DNA of 64,000 nt from a virus, in IMG/VR virus record IMGVR_UViG_3300025598_000030, positions 1 to 64,000 of that record; one strand, written 5' to 3'. This document shows, piece after piece, positions 15,171-22,991 of this stretch. The notes under the pieces are model-generated. The model worked only from the letters and a program-made list of their open reading frames with translations, was not told the origin of the DNA and made no database searches. Numbering within the stretch: position 1 is the first letter of the stretch; the number at the start of each line of letters is the position of its first letter. A program made the translations under genes and the position numbers.

Positions 15171-16259
15171 ATGGCAGAGAAAATTTCAGTTAATCGCACT
15201 GTGAGCCCCAACGAAGCTAAGAAAAGCATTCGTAAGTGCATTAAAGTCAAACGTCCTGTTTTTATGTGGGGACCTCCGGGTATTGGCAAGAGCGACATCG
15301 TTAAACAGATCGGCGATGAGCAAAATCGTCCAGTTATCGACGTTCGTTTGAGCCTTTGGGAACCTACCGATATTAAAGGTATTCCTTATTATAATGCATC
15401 ACTTAATACTATGAGTTGGGCTCCGCCTGCAGAATTGCCCACTGATCCAGATAGTAATGCTATTTTATTCCTTGATGAACTTAATTCAGCAGCTCCGGCT
15501 ACCCAAGCTGCTGCTTATCAGCTTATTTTGAATCGCCGTGTTGGCACATATCGATTGCCCGACGGTGTAGCTATTGTGGCCGCCGGTAATCGCGAAACTG
15601 ATAAGGGCGTTACTTATCGTATGCCTGCGCCGTTGGCAAATCGATTCCTTCATGTCGAACTTCGTACTGATTTTGAAGATTGGCTATTCTGGGCAACTGC
15701 TAATAACGTTCATCAACAGGTTGTTGGTTATCTTAGTTTTGCAAAGCAAGATTTGTATGATTTCGATCCTAAGAGTGCAAGCCGTAGTTTTGCAACTCCT
15801 CGCTCTTGGAGTTTTGTAAGTGATCTTCTTATCGATGATGACTTGGATGACGATACCCTAACAGATCTTATTTCAGGTGCTGTTGGTGAAGGACCTACTC
15901 ATAAATTTATGGCACACCGTAAGGTCGCTAAACAGATGCCTAACCCTGAAGACATCCTGTCAGGTAAGGTTACTAAATGTTCGATTAAAGAAATCAGCGC
16001 AATGTATTCGCTAGGCATCAGTTTGTGTTACGAACTCAAGGAAGCAGATAAGAAGAAAGTTAAGAATTGGGATGCATTAGCAGACAACTTTTTCCGCTTT
16101 TTGATGGATAATTTTCCGACTGAATTGACTGTTATGGCATCTAAAATCGCTCTTACTAACTACGATCTTCCATTTGATACGCAGCGACTTAAGAATTTTG
16201 ATGAATTCCATGACAAATATGGCAAATACATCCTCACTGCAATGGATCAAGTAGTTTGA
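15171..16259 (+). CDS. MoxR/CobS-type AAA+ ATPase
   Basis: 362 residues. Walker A GPPGIGKS (34-41), Walker B 'AILFLDELNSA', sensor-1 region 'VAIVAAGNRETD' and an Arg-finger region 'PAPLANRFLHVEL' define a MoxR-like AAA+ ATPase. Such proteins act as chaperone-like motors paired with VWA-domain partners, and the next gene encodes one. In marine phages this type is often labelled CobS (cobaltochelatase subunit), but nothing here points to cobalamin synthesis. It has a clear early promoter and is followed at once by an intrinsic terminator. Confidence 0.88.
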   Translation: MAEKISVNRTVSPNEAKKSIRKCIKVKRPVFMWGPPGIGKSDIVKQIGDEQNRPVIDVRLSLWEPTDIKGIPYYNASLNTMSWAPPAELPTDPDSNAILFLDELNSAAPATQAAAYQLILNRRVGTYRLPDGVAIVAAGNRETDKGVTYRMPAPLANRFLHVELRTDFEDWLFWATANNVHQQVVGYLSFAKQDLYDFDPKSASRSFATPRSWSFVSDLLIDDDLDDDTLTDLISGAVGEGPTHKFMAHRKVAKQMPNPEDILSGKVTKCSIKEISAMYSLGISLCYELKEADKKKVKNWDALADNFFRFLMDNFPTELTVMASKIALTNYDLPFDTQRLKNFDEFHDKYGKYILTAMDQVV

Positions 16260-16265
16260 ATTTGT

Positions 16266-16287
16266 GGGCCCGCAAGGGCCCTTTTTT
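16266..16287 (+). terminator. Rho-independent terminator
   Basis: GGGCCC, loop GCAA, GGGCCC and six T residues, beginning 7 bases after the ATPase stop codon. It lies between the ATPase and its VWA partner, so it probably sets an ATPase:VWA ratio or an early/late boundary rather than separating unrelated genes. Confidence 0.88.
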
Positions 16288-16303
16288 GATTAAGGAAATT
16301 TAT

Positions 16304-17548
16304 ATGACCACTACAGCTCCGAAAAAATCGTCAAAATCGAAACCTAATAAAACGTTTTCTACTGCAGAAAAAAATCAAATTATCGAAAAATTGATCGGTG
16401 CACGTATTGCATTGCTGCTTAAACATCCGTTTTTCGGTAATATGGCTACTCGCATGAGATTAATTGATGCTAGTGATTGGTGCGATACGTTAGCAACTGA
16501 TGGTCGTAATTTTTATTACAATAATCAATTTGTAAATGACCTTCGTCCAAAAGAAGTAGAATTTGGGTTTGCACACGAAGTTTTACATAACGTGTTTGAT
16601 CATCTTGGACGATTCGGAACTCGCGATAAACAACTTTCAAATATTGCGGCAGATTTTGCTGTTAATCAGATTTTGGTCGACAACAAAATCGGAGAAGTTC
16701 CTCGTACTATTAAAATTATCCAAGATAACAAATATAGAAGTTGGAGTTTTGAACAAATTTACGAAGATCTTGAAAAACGTTGCAAAAAGATTAATATTGA
16801 AGATCTAGGCGAATTGCTTGACGAACATCTCGACGGCGAAGACGGCAGTGGCGGAGGTGACGGCGATAAAGAAGGCAAACGTCCAAAACTTTCTCCTGAA
16901 GAACGTAAACAAATTCGCGACGAAATTAAAGAAGCAATGTTGGCTGCTGCACAGGCTGCAGGTGCAGATAAAACTCCTGCAGGTATTCAGCGATTAATTT
17001 CCGATTTTACCGAACCTAAAATGGATTGGCGCCAATTGCTTCGAATGAATATTCAAAGTATTCTTAAGAGCAATTTTAGTTTTGCTCGTCCTAATCGTAA
17101 AAGTCAGCAATGCGGTGCAGTTCTTCCTGGTTTGTTAAATGAAGAAACCATCGATGTTTGCGTTGGTATTGATATGAGTGGTAGTATTACTGATAAACAA
17201 GCTAAAGATATGATCAGCGAAGTCAAAGGTATTATGGACGAATATCAAGATTTCAAACTAACATTGTGGACGTTTGATACTAAAGTATATGATGTTGCAG
17301 AATTTACTGCAGATACTGCTAATGATATTACCGAATATATTCCTAAAGGCGGTGGTGGTACATCGTTTGAATGTAATTGGGATTTTATGAAAGACAACGG
17401 CATTGAACCAAAGAAATTTGTTATGTTTACAGATGGTTATCCTTGCAGTGGTTGGGGAGATGAAGATTATTGTGACACATTGTTCATTATTCATGGAAAC
17501 AATAAAATTGTTGCACCATTTGGTGAAACTGCGTATTACGAACTATAA
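16304..17548 (+). CDS. VWA-like metallopeptidase-domain protein (DUF2201 type)
   Basis: 414 residues from the ATG at 16304, which has AAGGAA just upstream; an earlier in-frame start at 16256 would translate the terminator stem. The N-terminal half has a zinc-peptidase motif HEVLH (H91, E92, H95) with downstream 'NIAADFAVNQIL'. An acidic/Gly linker (about 165-195) follows, then a C-terminal VWA-like domain with MIDAS motif D290-x-S-x-S ('GIDMSGSI') and 'GGGGTSF', 'MFTDGYPC'. It is the typical partner of a MoxR ATPase. The HEXXH motif argues against plain CobT. Substrate unknown. Confidence 0.85.
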   Translation: MTTTAPKKSSKSKPNKTFSTAEKNQIIEKLIGARIALLLKHPFFGNMATRMRLIDASDWCDTLATDGRNFYYNNQFVNDLRPKEVEFGFAHEVLHNVFDHLGRFGTRDKQLSNIAADFAVNQILVDNKIGEVPRTIKIIQDNKYRSWSFEQIYEDLEKRCKKINIEDLGELLDEHLDGEDGSGGGDGDKEGKRPKLSPEERKQIRDEIKEAMLAAAQAAGADKTPAGIQRLISDFTEPKMDWRQLLRMNIQSILKSNFSFARPNRKSQQCGAVLPGLLNEETIDVCVGIDMSGSITDKQAKDMISEVKGIMDEYQDFKLTLWTFDTKVYDVAEFTADTANDITEYIPKGGGGTSFECNWDFMKDNGIEPKKFVMFTDGYPCSGWGDEDYCDTLFIIHGNNKIVAPFGETAYYEL

Positions 17549-17829
17549 TGCCATTAGAAAGAGGTACTGTAAATCCGCTTAATTTATTAGAACAGCGAAA
17601 GCTGTTCTATCCCCCTCCCCATTTTGTATCCATAAATTTATCCGATATGAGATTGGCCGAAAAGTGTGACCAGTGGATCTATTCTCACTTAAATAGTAGG
17701 TACTGTGTTAGAACTAAACTAGCGTTAGATCGAGACAGGCGAACAACGAGTGTTTGCGAAATTAGCTTCGAGGATCCTAAAGAACTTTCGATGTTTAGTT
17801 TAGCATGCCCGTATTTGCATAAAACCTAG
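17548..17829 (+). CDS. Conserved hypothetical phage protein
   Basis: 93 residues, overlapping the previous stop by one base (TAATG). 'INLSDMRLAEKCDQWIYSHLNSRYCVRTKLALD' and 'CEISFEDPKELSMFSLACPYL' give an alpha/beta pattern. No known family. A strong hairpin with a GAAA tetraloop lies in codons 14-21. Confidence 0.6.
   Translation: MPLERGTVNPLNLLEQRKLFYPPPHFVSINLSDMRLAEKCDQWIYSHLNSRYCVRTKLALDRDRRTTSVCEISFEDPKELSMFSLACPYLHKT
17589..17608 (+). repeat. 8-bp hairpin with GAAA tetraloop inside a coding region
   Basis: AGAACAGC, loop GAAA, AGCTGTTC-type right arm (17601-17608), perfectly paired, near the 5' end of the small gene that starts at 17548. There is no T tract. It may be an RNA-processing or stability element, or simply coding sequence. 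Confidence 0.5.
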
Positions 17830-17843
17830 GAGAAATTATTGCA

Positions 17844-18080
17844 ATGAATACAGATGATACAAACTCAAGAGCATATACAGCTACACCACCTGCAACAGAA
17901 GCACCACAATTGAATCTTGTAGATCTACAGAATCTACGAGCAGTTGTTGATGTTGCTGCTCGTCGTGGTGCATTCGGTGCCGCTGAAATGGCATCAGTAG
18001 GAGCGGTATTTACAAAGTTAGATAGCTTTTTAAATGCTAATCTACCTGCTGATCAGTCACAGACTCCGGCAGCACAATAA
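17844..18080 (+). CDS. Small conserved T4-like phage protein
   Basis: 78 residues. A disordered Thr/Pro/Ala-rich N-terminus precedes a helical core, 'LNLVDLQNLRAVVDVAARRGAFGAAEMASVGAVFTKL', of a kind I recall from cyanomyoviruses (unknown function). AGGAG ribosome binding site. Confidence 0.65.
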   Translation: MNTDDTNSRAYTATPPATEAPQLNLVDLQNLRAVVDVAARRGAFGAAEMASVGAVFTKLDSFLNANLPADQSQTPAAQ

Positions 18081-18089
18081 GGAGATCGT

Positions 18090-18686
18090 ATGAAACATGT
18101 TGGTAAAATGAAAAATAATTCAGCTAGATTAGCTGTTCTTTATAGAACAGTTCCAGGTGAACCACATAATGCACTAGTTGTGGGAACACAAGGACTAATA
18201 GATAGTCATCATGATACTCTTATGTCTTTGATCGAGACTGAAGGCGCTCAACAGGCAAATGAACTTGCAGACATCTTGGCTGTTCGCAGATTCCCTGATG
18301 GAAGTGTTATGTTGGATTATCTGCATCGTAATAATCATATAAGAAAAGTACCGACCAACATGGTTCTTATGACTCCAGATAGTCAAACCCAAATACCATT
18401 AGACGAATTGAATGTATTAATTGCTAAACAGAAAAACGTAAGTTTGGATGAGTTAGCAGTGACGGACGGGAATCCGACACCTAAAAATACCAAGAAGGTA
18501 GAAATCGAAGTTCCTAAAGAAAAAGAGGAAACTGCATCGTCAACTCAATCATTCGAATTGACTCCTGCAGAAATGCGTAGTCGTGCTGATACCTTGTATA
18601 AAGAAGCATCACGCCTTCGTAAAGAAGCAGATGCTATGGATCCTCCAAAATCTAAGAAAAAGACGCCTAAAGTCGAAGTCGAATGA
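18090..18686 (+). CDS. Conserved T4-like phage protein, unknown function
   Basis: 198 residues. A folded N-terminal part, 'LAVLYRTVPGEPHNALVVGTQGL...HHDTLMSLIE', then 'VPTNMVLMTPDSQTQIPLDELN', is followed by a charged, Lys/Glu/Pro-rich tail with a short coiled coil ('EMRSRADTLYKEASRLRKEADAM'). The N-terminal segment matches, from memory, a protein conserved across marine T4-like phages. GGAG precedes the ATG, and it overlaps the DHFR gene by ATGA. Confidence 0.65.
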   Translation: MKHVGKMKNNSARLAVLYRTVPGEPHNALVVGTQGLIDSHHDTLMSLIETEGAQQANELADILAVRRFPDGSVMLDYLHRNNHIRKVPTNMVLMTPDSQTQIPLDELNVLIAKQKNVSLDELAVTDGNPTPKNTKKVEIEVPKEKEETASSTQSFELTPAEMRSRADTLYKEASRLRKEADAMDPPKSKKKTPKVEVE

Positions 18687-19171
18687 TAATTGGGTTAGTA
18701 GCAGTAGAAAAAGGTCATGGCATTGGATTCCAAGGTCAAATGCCATGGCCGAAATTAGAAAATGATTTATCATGGTTTAAAGAAAAAACACTTAATCAAA
18801 TTGTCATAATGGGTTCGACAACTTGGAAAAGTATCGGCAAATTTTTACCTGATAGAATAAATGTAGTAATTAGTTCTAAGTTACATACAGCAGCAAACTT
18901 TACTTTTACAGATCCTGTATCCGCTATTGAAGAATTAAAAGAAAGATTTCACAATAAAGATATATGTATTATTGGCGGCCAAAAAATATACGATAGTGTT
19001 AAAAATCTAGTGGAATGTTGGTACATTACCGAAATCGATTCTTCATATGTATGTGATACTTTTTTTGATTTAAAATTTGTACAAGACAATTACAAAGAAA
19101 TAACAGAATTAGATAAATTTGACAAAACGATTAATACCCCGGCTTATATAATTAAAGAATATAAAAAATGA
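18683..19171 (+). CDS. frd: Dihydrofolate reductase
   Basis: 162 residues, the normal DHFR length. Visible family features: 'IGLVAVEKGHGIGFQGQMPWP' (Met20-loop region and P-W), 'DLSWFKEKT' (catalytic acidic residue and Phe), 'VIMGSTTWKSIGKFLPDRINVVIS' (NADPH-binding M-G-x-x-T-W-x-S-I) and 'ICIIGGQKIYDSV' (I-G-G-x-x-I-Y). It regenerates tetrahydrofolate consumed by the thymidylate synthase gene that it overlaps by ATGA, as in T4 frd-td. Confidence 0.93.
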   Translation: MIIGLVAVEKGHGIGFQGQMPWPKLENDLSWFKEKTLNQIVIMGSTTWKSIGKFLPDRINVVISSKLHTAANFTFTDPVSAIEELKERFHNKDICIIGGQKIYDSVKNLVECWYITEIDSSYVCDTFFDLKFVQDNYKEITELDKFDKTINTPAYIIKEYKK

Positions 19172-20040
19172 AACAATATTTAGACTTACTTAAAGATGTT
19201 CTCGAAAATGGAGAAACTCGCCCAGATCGCACAGGAGTAGGTACTTTAAGCAAATTCGGAGCACAATTGAGATTTAATCTATCCGAAGGGTTTCCGGCGG
19301 TAACAACAAAGAAATTAGCATGGCGAGCTGTAGTTAGCGAACTACTTTGGTTCATAGAAGGAAGCGGAGACGAATTTCGACTTCGTGAAATACTTCATGG
19401 AAATAGATATTCTAACGAAAAAACTATTTGGACTGATAATGCTAATGCACCATATTGGGTTGGTAAAAATCTAAAAAGACATGCCGGAGATCTTGGTAGA
19501 GTCTATGGTGTACAGTGGCGTCGTTGGCGCAAGCCATTGGTGAGGATCAATAAAGTTGTTCTTCAAAATCATGATCAATTATTAGATCTTATTAACGGCA
19601 TCAAAGATGATCCATATAGTCGTAGACATATTATTACTGCATGGAATCCCGGTGAATTGGAGCTCATGGCATTACCTCCCTGTCATACTATGAGTCAATT
19701 CTATGTTAATAATGGAAAATTAAGTTGTCATATGTATCAACGATCAGCAGATTTATTTTTAGGAGTTCCTTTTAATATTGCTAGCTATGCGTTGTTTACA
19801 CATATGATTGCACAAGTTTGTAAATTAGAAGTAGGCGATTTAATTATATCATTCGGCGATGCTCATATCTATGAAAATCATATCGAACAAGTAAAGGAAC
19901 AATTAAAGAGAACCCCTCTACCTTTGCCGAAATTAGAACTTAATCCGGAAATCGATGTTATTACTGATTTTGATATGAACGATATTTCTTTAATCGATTA
20001 CCAATGTCATTCCACAATCAAAGCACCAATGTCTGTTTAA
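19168..20040 (+). CDS. td: Thymidylate synthase (ThyA type)
   Basis: 290 residues. It methylates dUMP to dTMP with methylenetetrahydrofolate. Signatures: 'RPDRTGVGTLSKFG', 'LLWFIEGS', 'GRVYGVQWRRWR', 'DPYSRRHIITAWNPGELELMALPPCHT' (catalytic C172), 'LSCHMYQRSADLFLGVPFNIASYA' and 'GDAHIYENH'. It is complete and uninterrupted (T4 td carries a group I intron). It ends convergently with the tail-fibre gene on the other strand, sharing TTAA at 20037-20040. ThyA rather than ThyX separates this phage from many cyanophages, which carry ThyX. Confidence 0.96.
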   Translation: MKQYLDLLKDVLENGETRPDRTGVGTLSKFGAQLRFNLSEGFPAVTTKKLAWRAVVSELLWFIEGSGDEFRLREILHGNRYSNEKTIWTDNANAPYWVGKNLKRHAGDLGRVYGVQWRRWRKPLVRINKVVLQNHDQLLDLINGIKDDPYSRRHIITAWNPGELELMALPPCHTMSQFYVNNGKLSCHMYQRSADLFLGVPFNIASYALFTHMIAQVCKLEVGDLIISFGDAHIYENHIEQVKEQLKRTPLPLPKLELNPEIDVITDFDMNDISLIDYQCHSTIKAPMSV

Positions 20041-21371
20041 CGTCCGATAGCAAACCAGTTAATAAATAACCCAGTTGTAGCATTTCCGCTAGCCATATAT
20101 TGTAGATATACGCCGATTCCTGTTTTGGTCATTGAGTACACCTGCGCTGCTTGATCAGCGACATTATCTGCATAAGGCAACAATATAGTTGCCTGGGCAT
20201 TTAAGCATGCATTAGGGAATCCATTAGTTAACCCGCAACTTGCAAAATTTACATTTATACCACCTTCAGTGCCGGAATAAGGACCAGCTCTTCCCCAAGC
20301 CAAGGTCAATCCACCGGGTAATATCTGATAACCGTTTACTGTAAGACTTTGGTTCGTTCCTTGGAATGTCGAAGTAGTTAAACCTCCTAAAGCATTAGCA
20401 GACACAGTTATCGGAGCTGATCCATTATAAGTTGTTCCGTCAAAGAATGTGAGAGAATTTTGAACCGAACTAGCAGGTCCTACAAAACTATTTGCAGAAA
20501 TATTTCCTGAACTATCTCTAGCAACTACAGTATTCGGAGTAGAATTAGTTGTAGCATATTCAACAGTCGTTCCATTGACATATAAACTATTAGCACGAGT
20601 TGCTGTTCCATTTATTAAATTAACTGATACATTACCACTAGAATCTCTAGCAACTATGGTATTTGCAACAGAACTGGTAGTTGCAATACTATAAGATCCT
20701 GAATCATTTAGAACCGAATCAGCTTGTAAAGCATGAGCTGCAGTTCCATATAACATTGTTCCGGTTGTTAAAGATACTGCCGATCTTCCTAATGTATCAG
20801 CTCCCGATAATGTTATTCCTTGAGAAATAACATTGAATGATGCTTGATTAGGATCTGTTACATTAACAGTAAATCTACTATCAGCTGAATTAACGTATAC
20901 TGTAGAACTGTTAACTATAACCCTCGATACTAAATGAGATTTTCCAAGAGAATCTGCTATTGTTGAAAGCACCGCTCCATTCGATCCATACCCTGATGAT
21001 AGCGAAATAAAAGTTCCGTTCGATTTAATCGACACTTGATTATTCGCGGGATTTAACCAAAAGTCTCCAGTTTGTAAATTTCCTGGAGTACTAGTGGCTG
21101 TTGAAATTACCGATAATTGTTTAAAACTAGATCCATCATAAACTTTTAGATTAATATTTTTTGAATCAAACCAAAGTTGTCCCTGCAATGGAGCACTAGG
21201 TGCTGTATTATTTGAAAAATTTTCTAACAAATATAATAGATTATTATCAATAATACCGCCATACCCGGCATAATTTTTTCCTACAAAAGTCAATGAAGTA
21301 GACTGATCAATTGACCCGTCTGCAACAGTAACTAATGTATTTCCATTTGATTTTTTTAATATATACGGCAT
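20037..21371 (-). CDS. Tail-fibre protein with Gp53-like C-terminal domain
   Basis: 444 residues, distal member of four tandem paralogues. The N-terminal module (about 1-75) 'TLVTVADGSIDQSTSLTFVGKNY...LLYLLENFSN...GQLWFD' is shared by all four. The middle has two copies of an 'NTIVARDSSGN(V/I)S' repeat seen in phage fibres. The C-terminus ('GGLTLAWGRAGPYSG ... NWFAIGR') resembles the putative fibre C-terminal domain family, a likely receptor-binding tip. Late virion gene. Confidence 0.75.
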   Translation of the reverse strand: MPYILKKSNGNTLVTVADGSIDQSTSLTFVGKNYAGYGGIIDNNLLYLLENFSNNTAPSAPLQGQLWFDSKNINLKVYDGSSFKQLSVISTATSTPGNLQTGDFWLNPANNQVSIKSNGTFISLSSGYGSNGAVLSTIADSLGKSHLVSRVIVNSSTVYVNSADSRFTVNVTDPNQASFNVISQGITLSGADTLGRSAVSLTTGTMLYGTAAHALQADSVLNDSGSYSIATTSSVANTIVARDSSGNVSVNLINGTATRANSLYVNGTTVEYATTNSTPNTVVARDSSGNISANSFVGPASSVQNSLTFFDGTTYNGSAPITVSANALGGLTTSTFQGTNQSLTVNGYQILPGGLTLAWGRAGPYSGTEGGINVNFASCGLTNGFPNACLNAQATILLPYADNVADQAAQVYSMTKTGIGVYLQYMASGNATTGLFINWFAIGR

Positions 21372-21397
21372 TATTTTATTCCAAATTTATTTAATAA

Positions 21398-22984
21398 TTA
21401 TGAGTAATAACCTATTATTCTAATAGCTACTGCTTCCATACCGCCACCATTTTGGGGTCTTGCAGGTATAGAATAATCAAAGCTTCCTGCAGGATGAGTG
21501 GTTAATCCCACTGTCTCAGCAGTCTGTCTAACCGGTACAGTAACTTGTACCATACCTATATTTTGATTCCAATACTTATAATCACCATTTACTGATCTAG
21601 CTAATAAGAAAGTATCCGACCAAGGCCATGTACTATTATTCCCAACAGTGGTTGAATTTCTACCTAAAACTACTGCGATATTATAATTACTCGGCCACAC
21701 ACCATCACCTAAATAGTGTGCAAGATAATGGATTTCTAAAATTAAAGATTTAACATTAGCTGGAATTCCGCCCACTCCGGCAGCGGTATAAGTAGTCCAC
21801 CCTACATTTAATACAGGAGTATTAGGATCTACACCACCACTGCTATTTAAAAATGCAGAACCATTGCCAGTCATATCGTATACAGTTATTGGAGTTATAA
21901 ATCCATATGTTGGTTCTATTGCATTTATTTGTGATATTAATGCTGCTTTTGTGCTATCTACATAAGATTTAACTGCTTGTTGAGTCGGCAAACGATTATT
22001 AGCATTAGCGGTCAATGATCCATCAGAATCAAACAATCCGACAGTAGTAGATGCCGAGTCAGTTAATGTCGTAAAACTTACATTCCCTGCAGACAAACTA
22101 GACCCTACAAAATTTTGAGAATAAACATTACTCCATCTCAATCCCGATGTTCCTAAGTTAACCGAATTGGTAGTAGATGGATTTAAGCTGGTATCTAAGG
22201 ACCAAGCTCCGCTAATTAATCCAGAAGTGCTGCTTAATAAATTTGCACTTATTCCTGTTACCGCAATATTTCCGCTAGAATCTCTTTCTACAATAGTACT
22301 CGGAGTTGCAGATATAGCAGCCGAAACTTCTCCGCCACCGTCACCTAATAATTGATTAGCAAGTAATGCAGCTTGAGAATAACCAATCAATACAGTATCA
22401 TTTGTTGAACCATAATTTTTAAGATTAATACCCTTCTGTATTGAAGTATACCCAGTAACCGGAGAACCTGTATTAATAGTGAATGATGAATTACTAACAA
22501 TTGCTACCATTTCCCCATTAACGAACCATTCTATAACCGGATGAGCAGTATTAGATTGATCTAAAATAGTAGTCGATACTGATCTAGTAGTACCATAACC
22601 CGGGATTCCGTCAGGACCGATAATACTAAATCCTGTTCCATTGTTAATAGAAAGTTGATTATTAACAGTATCATAATATAAATTACCAGTAGAACTAGCA
22701 TATGCTTGGTTAGTTGATAAAACCGCCAATGGTTGCCAGACAGAATTATAAACTTTTAAAAGATTATTTGTTTTATCAAACCAAAGTTGGCCGGTTAATT
22801 GATTAACAGGAGCAGTTGTATTTGCAAAATTCTCTAATAGATAAACATAATTTTCATTCTGTAATTGACCAAAATTATATAAATTTTTACCCGGCAACGA
22901 TAATGTGGTAGTTATATCATAACTCCCATCCGCAATAGTTGTTAATATCGTTCCATCACTTTTTCTTATAGTATACGGCATCAT
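21398..22984 (-). CDS. Tail-fibre protein (paralogue 2)
   Basis: 528 residues (ATG at 22984; a second ATG at 22981 aligns better with the MPY starts of the other copies). It shares the N-terminal module 'TTIADGSYDITTTLSLPGKNLYNFG...YVYLLENFAN...GQLWFDKTN' and a 'STIVERDSSGNIAV' repeat. A helix 'LPTQQAVKSYVDSTKAALISQ' of the trimeric-fibre type precedes a distinct C-terminal beta domain of about 160 residues. The C-terminal domain is unrelated to those of the other copies, suggesting modular exchange of tips. AAGGA lies upstream. Confidence 0.72.
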   Translation of the reverse strand: MMPYTIRKSDGTILTTIADGSYDITTTLSLPGKNLYNFGQLQNENYVYLLENFANTTAPVNQLTGQLWFDKTNNLLKVYNSVWQPLAVLSTNQAYASSTGNLYYDTVNNQLSINNGTGFSIIGPDGIPGYGTTRSVSTTILDQSNTAHPVIEWFVNGEMVAIVSNSSFTINTGSPVTGYTSIQKGINLKNYGSTNDTVLIGYSQAALLANQLLGDGGGEVSAAISATPSTIVERDSSGNIAVTGISANLLSSTSGLISGAWSLDTSLNPSTTNSVNLGTSGLRWSNVYSQNFVGSSLSAGNVSFTTLTDSASTTVGLFDSDGSLTANANNRLPTQQAVKSYVDSTKAALISQINAIEPTYGFITPITVYDMTGNGSAFLNSSGGVDPNTPVLNVGWTTYTAAGVGGIPANVKSLILEIHYLAHYLGDGVWPSNYNIAVVLGRNSTTVGNNSTWPWSDTFLLARSVNGDYKYWNQNIGMVQVTVPVRQTAETVGLTTHPAGSFDYSIPARPQNGGGMEAVAIRIIGYYS

Positions 22985-22991
22985 TCATTCC

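Noticed and set aside
16256-16303. Earlier start for the VWA/metallopeptidase gene
   Set aside because: It would translate through the terminator stem. The ATG at 16304 has a proper AAGGAA site.
15171-17548. Firm CobS/CobT cobaltochelatase assignment
   Set aside because: The AAA+ and VWA pairing fits, but the VWA protein has an HEVLH peptidase motif and no cobalamin gene is nearby, so I kept the neutral MoxR/VWA description.
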